This document shows, piece by piece, positions 58,240 to 64,000 of a stretch of DNA of 64,000 nt. The notes beneath the pieces are model-generated. The model did no database searches. It saw only the letters and a list, made by a program, of their open reading frames with translations, and had not been told where the DNA came from. Numbering within the stretch: the first letter of the stretch is position 1; the number at the start of each line of letters is the position of its first letter. A program made the translations under genes and the position numbers. Source of the stretch: Rhodanobacter sp. FW104-R8 (GTDB lineage: Bacteria > Pseudomonadota > Gammaproteobacteria > Xanthomonadales > Rhodanobacteraceae); contig NZ_LVJR01000010.1 in the NCBI RefSeq assembly GCF_001617365.1, positions 1 through 64,000 of the forward strand. The letters run 5' to 3'.

Positions 58240-59604
58240 ATGATCAGCAGACAGATGCCCAGACGTTGCGTGGTCTGGTTCGGCAACCCGGCCGATGACG
58301 AGTGCGCGGCGCTGATCGAGGCGGGGTGGCTGGTCCGGGTCGGCGATGCGCAGCTACATGGTGGCGTCGGCATGCGCCGCGACGACATCGTGGTAGCGCT
58401 GGCGGACCTGCGCCACAGCGACGCGGAAACGGTGCAGGCGATGGATCGGCTGATGGCCGACTATCCGTGGCTGCCTTGGCTTGCCCTGGTTTCCCGGCAC
58501 ACCGCGGCGGACACGCCCGAGACGGAGCGCATCCTGCGGGCCAGCACGGCCTTCCTCACCGTGCCGTTCGAGTGCAAGTGCCTGCTCGGCGTGCTGGCGA
58601 AGATCGCCGATGGCGGGGTGCAGCCGGTGGACGGTACCGACGCCACGGGCATTCCGGGGGCATACAGCGCGGCGATGCGCGTCATGGTGGCCAGCCTGCG
58701 AAAGTACGCGCCGGTCGAGCTGCCGGTGCTGATCACCGGCGAAACCGGCAGCGGCAAGGAAGTGGCGGCCCGTGCGCTGCACAGCCTGTCCGCGCGCCGT
58801 GAGCGGCCGTTCGCGGCGATCAACTGCGGCGCGCTGCCGCCGAACCTGGTGCAGTCCGAGCTGTTCGGCCACGAACGCGGAGCCTTCACCGGGGCGAACG
58901 CGCGGCGCATCGGACACTTCGAGGCCGCCGCCGGCGGCATCGTGTTCCTGGACGAGGTGGGCGACCTGCCGCCGGACGCCCAGACCAGCCTGCTGCGGCT
59001 GCTGCAGGAGGGCACGCTGGTGCGCGTGGGCTCGACCCAGCTGGTGCGGCTGGACGTGCGCGTGTTGGCCGCCACCCATGTTGACCTGGAGGCCGCTGTC
59101 GCGCAGGGGCGTTTCCGCGAGGATTTGTACTACCGGCTCAACGTGCTGCGCCTGCACATGCCGGCGTTGCGCGAGCGCGAGGGCGACGTCGAGTGGCTCG
59201 CGCAGCATTTCCTCGATGCGTTCCGCGCGCGGCATCCCTGCCGCGCCCGCGAGTTCGACAGCGATGCGCGGCGGGTGATGCGCACGTTCGCCTGGCCCGG
59301 CAACGTGCGCGAGTTGCTCAACCGGGTGCAGCGCGCCGCGGTGATGGCCGAGGGCAACCTGATCGGCGCCGCCGACCTGGATCTGGAAACGGCGCCGACG
59401 GCATCCGGCGCCCGCGCCAGCCTCGACCTGACCCGCGTGTCGGCCGAGCGCGAGGCGGTGCTGAACTGCCTGCGCCAGAGTCGCTACAACATCAGCGAAT
59501 GCGCACGCCGGCTCGACGTGTCGCGCGTCACCGTGTACCGCCTGTGCCGGAAGCTCGGGTTGGAACTGGAGCATCTGCGCGACCATGCGTCACCACAGCA
59601 ATGA
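58240..59604 (+). CDS. VpsR-like sigma-54 dependent regulator
   Basis: A 454-residue enhancer-binding protein. The N-terminal 130 residues are a receiver-like domain (CVVWFGNPADDECAALIEAG; a candidate phospho-Asp in ALADLRHS near residue 56). An AAA+ domain follows with Walker A GETGSGKE (167-174) and the sigma-54 contact loop GAFTGA (214-219), then a Fis-type helix-turn-helix (NISECARRLDVSRVTVYRLC) at the C-terminus. The layout matches VpsR-type regulators, which bind c-di-GMP in other genera. It converges with the Fap-like operon (43 bases), which it may control. The start follows a GGGGCAGGGG run; the longer upstream frame lacks support. Confidence 0.92.
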   Translation: MISRQMPRRCVVWFGNPADDECAALIEAGWLVRVGDAQLHGGVGMRRDDIVVALADLRHSDAETVQAMDRLMADYPWLPWLALVSRHTAADTPETERILRASTAFLTVPFECKCLLGVLAKIADGGVQPVDGTDATGIPGAYSAAMRVMVASLRKYAPVELPVLITGETGSGKEVAARALHSLSARRERPFAAINCGALPPNLVQSELFGHERGAFTGANARRIGHFEAAAGGIVFLDEVGDLPPDAQTSLLRLLQEGTLVRVGSTQLVRLDVRVLAATHVDLEAAVAQGRFREDLYYRLNVLRLHMPALREREGDVEWLAQHFLDAFRARHPCRAREFDSDARRVMRTFAWPGNVRELLNRVQRAAVMAEGNLIGAADLDLETAPTASGARASLDLTRVSAEREAVLNCLRQSRYNISECARRLDVSRVTVYRLCRKLGLELEHLRDHASPQQ

Positions 59605-59646
59605 ACGACCGGCGGCGGACGCGACACGGCGCGGCCGGTCGGCGAC

Positions 59647-60990
59647 TCAGAACATGTAGGGCACCTTGAAGGTGATGCTGTAGTCGGGTGCATCCGGCGT
59701 CAGCCCGGCACCCAGCATCGCCACGAGCGTGGTGTGCTCGCTCAGCGCGTAGGTCACGCCCATGTTGAAGGTGGCGGCGTTGGCGTCGCTGCCGATGATC
59801 TTGGCCCACGGCGCACCGTGGTACTTCAGCGAGGCCCGGCCGTTGATCTTGTCGCTGAACGACAGGCTGAGGCTGGTGCGTTCGTTGAACGCGAAGGCCA
59901 CGCCGGCACCGAAGTAATAGGCATCGCCCAGCTTCACGGTGCCCGGGGTGCGCGTCTGCGGATCGGTATCGACGTCGCCGAAGTGGCGAGGGAACGAGTG
60001 GATGTAGCCCACGTTGGCGAACACGATCGCCGGATCCATCGTCTTGATCACCGAGACGCCGAGGTTGCCCTGCCAGACGCCGTTGCCGGTCGGCTGCCTG
60101 GAAGGCACGGCGAAGCGGATGTACTTGTCGTTGTCGCGCTCCAGCACCTTCCAGTCGATGCCGTAGGGCGATCGCCCGGTCGGCGCGGTGACGCCCAGGG
60201 TGAGCACGGTGTCCGGACGCGTGGCGGTTTCCGCGAACAGCCTGTAGTTCGCGCTGAGGGTGACGTCGCCCAGGCCGGAGCCGTGCGTGTCCTCTTCGGC
60301 GATCGCCGCGGCCGAACCACCGGCGCCGCCCTTCTGGTAGGACGTGCGGCGGCCAAGGTAGGGCACGTCAAGGTTCAGCGTGAGCCGTGGGCTGACGCCG
60401 TAGCGCGCTGCCAGGTCGTAGGTCAGCGTGTCGGACTTCACGTTCTGGATGGCGATGTTGCCGAGGAAGATCGCGTCCAGGGCGAGGAAGCCGTTCAGGG
60501 TGAGTTGCCGGCGGTCGTAGTGGTTGTAGCTGAGGCCGTTCTCGATGGTGAGCCGGCGATCGAAGGTGGCGTGTTCCTGCAGCAGGGCATCCTGCAGACT
60601 GCGCGACTTCTCCGTCTGCTGCGCCTGCTGGGCCTTCTGCGCTTCGGCCAGCGTGCCGGCGTGGCTTTCGGCGCCACCGGCCGGGGCGGTCGGCGCCTGC
60701 TGCGCGGCCACCTGCGCCGGCGTCTCCGCCCGCGTGGCGGGCAGGGGCGCATTGGTGGTCTTGCCGGTCAGCCGCGCCTGCAGCGCCTGCACCTGCACAT
60801 CGAGTTCGCGCAACCGGCGCACCTCCTGCGCGTAGCTGCTCTTGAGCGCCTGCAACTGGGCCATCAGCGCCTTCATGTCGGCCTGGTCCTGCCCGCTGGG
60901 CGATGGCTGGTCGGCGTGGCCCCGGGCGGCGGCGGTAGCGCTGCCGAGCAGGACGATGGCCAGTACGGCGGCTAGTGTGGTCTTTTGCAT
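59647..60990 (-). CDS. FapF-like outer-membrane transporter
   Basis: A 447-residue protein with a signal peptide (MQKTTLAAVLAIVLLGSATA). Two coiled-coil stretches follow (about 35-75, MKALMAQLQALKSSYAQEVR; about 115-150, Gln/Ala-rich), then a long beta-barrel-like region from about 150 to the C-terminal aromatic residue (ending FKVPYMF). FapF in Pseudomonas is a trimeric barrel with a helical plug that exports amyloid subunits; the order of parts matches. It is the last gene of the Fap-like operon, 64 bases after the FapE-like gene. Assignment is by architecture and context, not strong identity. Confidence 0.75.
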   Translation of the reverse strand: MQKTTLAAVLAIVLLGSATAAARGHADQPSPSGQDQADMKALMAQLQALKSSYAQEVRRLRELDVQVQALQARLTGKTTNAPLPATRAETPAQVAAQQAPTAPAGGAESHAGTLAEAQKAQQAQQTEKSRSLQDALLQEHATFDRRLTIENGLSYNHYDRRQLTLNGFLALDAIFLGNIAIQNVKSDTLTYDLAARYGVSPRLTLNLDVPYLGRRTSYQKGGAGGSAAAIAEEDTHGSGLGDVTLSANYRLFAETATRPDTVLTLGVTAPTGRSPYGIDWKVLERDNDKYIRFAVPSRQPTGNGVWQGNLGVSVIKTMDPAIVFANVGYIHSFPRHFGDVDTDPQTRTPGTVKLGDAYYFGAGVAFAFNERTSLSLSFSDKINGRASLKYHGAPWAKIIGSDANAATFNMGVTYALSEHTTLVAMLGAGLTPDAPDYSITFKVPYMF

Positions 60991-61054
60991 GATCGGACTC
61001 CCCTGCGTTCGAGGCGGCACCGGGCGGTGGCGCCGCCATCCTGAAGACGATGTC

Positions 61055-61837
61055 TCAAGGACCGCCGATGCCGCGGGCGAGGTTGATGGCCTGCGCCACG
61101 CTCTGGCTCAGCTGCATGTTGCTGGCGAGCGACTGGCGGATCAGGTCGATCTGCATCAGGTTGCTCGCCGTCTGGTTGTCGGCGGCCAGCTGCACGCTCT
61201 GGCCGAGGCTGCCGTTGCGGATCCACTGCTGCACCGAGCCGAGGCCGGCGATGCCGAGCTGCACCCTGGCATCGCGGCCGTCGAAGCCGGCGCTGGCGCT
61301 GGCGTCGCCGCTGTTGATGGCGGCGGTACCCTGCGTCTGGCCGGCCACGCCGGACAACGTGCCGCCGTCGCGCACGTTCAGCCGCACCACGTTGCTGGCG
61401 AGGTTGCCGTCGCCGGCCACCTGCACGCTCTGCACCACGCCGTTGACGTTGGCCAGGCCGCTGCCGTCGACGCTGCGCGTCGCGTTGATCACGGGCATCG
61501 GGATGACGGCGTCGGGGCGGCTGATGCTGACGCTGGGCTGGAAGCTCACCTGCGGCACCGGGCGATTGCCGCTGAAATCCATGTTGACGGCCAGCGTGCC
61601 CTGCAGCACCTGGCCGCTGCCGGTCTGCCAGGTCGAGACCATCTGCACGCCGAACCAGACCACCGCGTTGCTGCCGATCGTGTAGCGGCCGCGCAGGGTG
61701 TTGAGCTCGGGATCGGGGATGTCGTGCAGGCCCCTGCCGGGTCGGCTGGTCGGGGCGCTCTGCGGCGTGGTCGCGTGCAGCGGTACCGCGGCACCGGCCA
61801 GCGCGATCAAGGCAATGGAAAGCGGAAGGAGTTTCAT
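61055..61837 (-). CDS. FapE-like secreted protein
   Basis: A 260-residue protein with a signal peptide (MKLLPLSIALIALAGAAVPL, mature from about residue 23). The early part (HDIPDPELNTLRGRYTIGSN, then AVVWFGVQMVSTWQTGSG) resembles the conserved start of FapE (DxELxxLRGR, SSTW). The remainder is Asn/Val/Ser-rich with beta character and a Gln-rich end (LMQIDLIRQSLASNMQLSQS). It may be a minor fibre or an accessory component. It begins 10 bases after the C39 gene stop, which supports one operon. Confidence 0.72.
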   Translation of the reverse strand: MKLLPLSIALIALAGAAVPLHATTPQSAPTSRPGRGLHDIPDPELNTLRGRYTIGSNAVVWFGVQMVSTWQTGSGQVLQGTLAVNMDFSGNRPVPQVSFQPSVSISRPDAVIPMPVINATRSVDGSGLANVNGVVQSVQVAGDGNLASNVVRLNVRDGGTLSGVAGQTQGTAAINSGDASASAGFDGRDARVQLGIAGLGSVQQWIRNGSLGQSVQLAADNQTASNLMQIDLIRQSLASNMQLSQSVAQAINLARGIGGP

Positions 61838-61847
61838 GGCGTTCCCT

Positions 61848-62549
61848 CTAGAACAGGTCGGCATGGGTAAAGCCGAAGTCGAGCAGCTCGGCATCGGTGA
61901 TCGGGCCCTGTCGCGCAAACAGCTCGCGCGCGCTGGGCTTCCGTGTGGGCTGCAGCAGGGCGGTGTTGCGGTCGAAGTCGTTGCCGATCACCACGAAGAC
62001 CGCGTGCGAGGGCCAGGTCTTGATGAAGTCGGCCAGTGCCATCTGGCGGTTGCCAAGCATCGGGTCGGCCAGTTCCGCCACGCCGCCGCGCACTTGCTTC
62101 AGCACCACGAAGTGGCGGAAACCGCGCACGTCCATCAGCACCAGGCCCGGCACGCGCAGCGTATGCAGGCGTGCCTCGTCGACGCGGTAGCCGCGGCCGC
62201 GCATGCCCAGCGACTCGACGTAGTGCTTGATGTCGAGCATCGAAAAGCCGCGCTGCCTGACCAGATCCTGGTCGGCCACGCCCATCATTCCCTGGATGAC
62301 TTGGGTCTCGTCCACGTCCAGGTGGTAGGCGTAGCGCAGGATCGTGGCCAGTGCGGCGGCGCCGCAGCTGTAGTCGGTGTGCTGGCGCACCATGTTGAGG
62401 TAGCGGCCCTCCTGCATGCTCAGGACCGGAGCGTGGTAGAGCACGCCGTTCGGCAGCACACCGCCGAATCGCACGTCGGCGGCGTGGGTCCTGCAACTGC
62501 CCGCCGCGCACAGGCCCGCGAGCAGGGTCATGACAAAGATGTTGCGCAT
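61848..62549 (-). CDS. FapD-like C39 peptidase-family protein
   Basis: A 233-residue periplasmic protein with a signal peptide or lipobox-like start (MRNIFVMTLLAGLCAAGSCR). The single domain is C39-like: Cys62 in RQHTDYSCGAAALATILRYA, His146 in DVRGFRHFVVLKQV and Asp162 in LADPMLGN, so the catalytic triad is complete. No ABC transporter domain is attached, unlike bacteriocin exporters. FapD of Pseudomonas is the same kind of enzyme and is needed for amyloid processing. It is transcribed with the neighbouring FapE-like gene. Confidence 0.82.
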   Translation of the reverse strand: MRNIFVMTLLAGLCAAGSCRTHAADVRFGGVLPNGVLYHAPVLSMQEGRYLNMVRQHTDYSCGAAALATILRYAYHLDVDETQVIQGMMGVADQDLVRQRGFSMLDIKHYVESLGMRGRGYRVDEARLHTLRVPGLVLMDVRGFRHFVVLKQVRGGVAELADPMLGNRQMALADFIKTWPSHAVFVVIGNDFDRNTALLQPTRKPSARELFARQGPITDAELLDFGFTHADLF

Positions 62550-62587
62550 CGTCCGTTCCGGAGAGGTGGTTCCGTGGCGAAGGAAGT

Positions 62588-62618
62588 CCCCCCGGCCCGC
62601 AGGGGACGGGCCGGGGGG
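62588..62618 (-). terminator. GC-only hairpin between repeat protein and C39 gene
   Basis: A perfect 12-bp all-GC stem (CCCCCCGGCCCG, complement CGGGCCGGGGGG) with a 7-base loop lies in the 141-base gap, with no T-run. It may reduce read-through so that the structural protein is made in excess of the machinery. Confidence 0.55.
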
Positions 62619-62690
62619 GTTCCATTGGTGCCCGGCTACAGGGTGTCGCCGGGTTACCGCCCTCGTTCGCCGCTTGCGCGGCGTTTTGCA

Positions 62691-64000
62691 TCAGTGCTCG
62701 GTGCCGCCGCCGCCCGTCGATGGCGGTGTGGCGGTCGGCTGCGCCACCGCCAGCGCCAGGCTGTTGGCCTGCAGGTTGCCGGTGCCGGCAGCGATGTTCA
62801 CACCGATGTTGCCCGAGGCGTTCTCGAACGCGTTGCCGGACAGGGTGGCGGTATTGGTGGCGTCCTTGATCACGTAACGCGTGGTCACCACCGAGCCGCT
62901 CAGGCTGGCGAACAGATCGCTGAAGGACAGCTCCTCGAAGCCCAGCCTGCCGGACTCGTTCGAGTGCGTGGTGCCGCTCTCGCTCCCCTTGCTGTGACTG
63001 TCGGTATCGAACGCCAGGCCGCCGATCGGCTGGCCGAGCGAGTCATTCCCGCGATACGGGTTCTTTACGGCGCCCTGGTCCTCGCCGTCCAGGTCGAAGT
63101 GGCCGGTCTGCGGACCCGGGCCCGGGTGAGTGGCGCCGGGCCAGATGTCCGGATAGATGTTGTTGGCCTGGTAGGCATTGCCGCGGCTGTCGGACGAGGT
63201 GGTGCCCGAGTAGGTGCCGTTCGAGCTGCCGCTGTAACTGCCAAAGCCGAAGCCGAACGACTCGCCGGTCACGGGGCCGCGCAGGGTGACCCGGGTGGTG
63301 TCGTTGAAGCGCTCGACCGTGCCGGCGTTGTGCACCGTGTTCCCGCTGGAGGTCTGGTTCGAGCTGATGCTCGACTGTGCGTAGTCGGTCTTGGCCACCG
63401 AGGCGGCGAGCGCGTTCTTCTGCTCGTTGTTGTTGCCCGAGGTGACGTTGACGCCGATGTTGCCGGCGGCACCCTTGAAGGCGTCGCCGCCAATGCCCGC
63501 AGCGTTGGTCACGCCCGTGTTCCAGGTCGCGTTGTCGCTGCCGTCCTGGCGCACGAACACTTCGGCGTCGGCCATGCCGAACGAGAAGCTGGCGTCGGCG
63601 GCGGACAGCGACGCGGCGTTGTCCTGGGTGTTGTTGTCGCCGGCGGCCACGTTCATGCCGATGTTGCCACTGGCCTTGGAGGCCACTTCGTCGCCGATCG
63701 AGCTGGTGTTGTTCAGCTTGTCGTTGGTGCCGCTGTTGTCGGAGACGGACTGGCGGTTGTCGATCACCGCGATCGCGGCCGAATCGGTCTTGATGTTGCC
63801 GCTGACGGTCGGGTCACCGGTGATTTTCACGTCCGTGCTCAGCGCGAGCTTCTTCTTGAGAGCCACGTCGACGCTGTGGTCGTTCTCCTCCTTGCGCACG
63901 TTGACGTTGACGTTCTTGTTGACGTTGACGTTGACATCGACGTTCTTGTCGATGTCGGTGTTCTTGGTGACGTCGATCTCGTACTTGTAGGTTCCCGGCT
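62691..64000 (-). CDS. FapB/FapC-like amyloid repeat protein (5' end outside window)
   Basis: The C-terminal 436 residues of a protein whose start lies beyond 64000; the frame stays open to the window edge and has no ATG near it. The upstream part is an alternating Val/Asn/Asp/Lys stretch (DVNVNVNKNVNVNV), a cross-beta-prone pattern. Three related repeats follow (ASGNIGMNVAAGDNNTQDNA, AAGNIGVNVTSGNNNEQKNA, ASGNIGVNIAAGTGNLQANS), with a long Gly/Ser/Pro linker between the second and third. Three imperfect repeats separated by unequal linkers is the FapC pattern. There is no C-terminal CxxC. It precedes the C39, FapE- and FapF-like genes in the same order as in fap operons. Confidence 0.72.
   Translation of the reverse strand, partial: PGTYKYEIDVTKNTDIDKNVDVNVNVNKNVNVNVRKEENDHSVDVALKKKLALSTDVKITGDPTVSGNIKTDSAAIAVIDNRQSVSDNSGTNDKLNNTSSIGDEVASKASGNIGMNVAAGDNNTQDNAASLSAADASFSFGMADAEVFVRQDGSDNATWNTGVTNAAGIGGDAFKGAAGNIGVNVTSGNNNEQKNALAASVAKTDYAQSSISSNQTSSGNTVHNAGTVERFNDTTRVTLRGPVTGESFGFGFGSYSGSSNGTYSGTTSSDSRGNAYQANNIYPDIWPGATHPGPGPQTGHFDLDGEDQGAVKNPYRGNDSLGQPIGGLAFDTDSHSKGSESGTTHSNESGRLGFEELSFSDLFASLSGSVVTTRYVIKDATNTATLSGNAFENASGNIGVNIAAGTGNLQANSLALAVAQPTATPPSTGGGGTEH
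62748..62820 (-). repeat. Coding repeat R3 of the FapC-like protein
   Basis: Encodes ASGNIGVNIAAGTGNLQANS followed by LALA, the third copy of the repeat near the C-terminus. Confidence 0.8.
63402..63470 (-). repeat. Coding repeat R2 of the FapC-like protein
   Basis: Encodes AAGNIGVNVTSGNNNEQKNA followed by LAA, second copy. Confidence 0.8.
63607..63676 (-). repeat. Coding repeat R1 of the FapC-like protein
   Basis: Encodes ASGNIGMNVAAGDNNTQDNA and a few more residues, first visible copy; more may exist beyond the window. Confidence 0.8.

Noticed and set aside
62691..64000. CRISPR array or direct DNA repeats
   Set aside because: Repeats are degenerate at DNA level and conserved as protein; there is no spacer structure.

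Overview
The window reads as a GC-rich (roughly two-thirds G+C by eye) chromosomal segment of a gammaproteobacterium of the Xanthomonadales/Lysobacterales, most likely Rhodanobacteraceae (Rhodanobacter/Dyella type). This is inferred from gene order and protein content, not from a database search: polA beside a DUF2782 gene, aroQ-accB-accC-prmA-zinc ribbon-fis-purH, groESL beside cutA-dsbD-tlpA, a TPP-riboswitch thiC, and a proton-pumping pyrophosphatase close to a pyrophosphate-dependent phosphofructokinase. Most of the window is core housekeeping DNA. No tRNA, rRNA, CRISPR array, prophage or transposase gene was recognised.

Layout. 0.2-6.6 kb: polA (minus), a DUF2782 secreted protein, a half-size EamA transporter, a GST and purH. 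6.7-15.7 kb: a long minus-strand run cutA, EamA exporter, dsbD, tlpA-like, aroQ, accB, accC, prmA, DUF3426, fis, leading into purH. 15.8-18 kb: groES-groEL with both a sigma-32-like promoter and a CIRCE operator. 18-31 kb: an Asn/Ala/Gly-rich secreted protein, an LTA-synthase-like membrane sulfatase-fold enzyme, glnE, a propeller-GGDEF diguanylate cyclase, an ELM1-family protein, a nitroreductase, YceI, a Yip1 protein and a zf-CHCC protein. 31-38.6 kb: LPS/envelope polysaccharide genes (three glycosyltransferases, an O-antigen-ligase family protein, a polysaccharide deacetylase, an LpxL-type acyltransferase and waaA). 38.6-45.5 kb: tolC-like, pcm, tetR, thiC, a ferritin-like protein and an alcohol dehydrogenase. 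45.7-54.6 kb: pyrophosphate metabolism (ppa, hppA, pfp) interspersed with a 2OG-Fe(II) oxygenase, an S9 peptidase, an RcnB-like protein and adk. 55-58 kb: mpl, a LON-domain protein and an SDR. 58.2 kb to the end: a VpsR-like sigma-54 activator convergent with a four-gene minus-strand operon that matches the order of Pseudomonas functional-amyloid (Fap) genes: repeat protein (FapB/C-like, cut by the window edge), C39 peptidase-like (FapD-like), FapE-like, FapF-like.

Two observations stand out. First, the Fap-like cluster: the repeat protein carries three GNIGxNxxxG-type repeats and an alternating Val/Asn stretch, and its neighbours look like a periplasmic processing and outer-membrane export apparatus. 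Its pairing with a VpsR-type (c-di-GMP-associated) activator is unusual. Second, several families of short palindromic repeats are scattered here. Two of them sit in frame inside essential-type genes: one in the linker of DNA polymerase I and a different one in a loop of Mpl. Each adds roughly 25-28 residues without breaking the reading frame.
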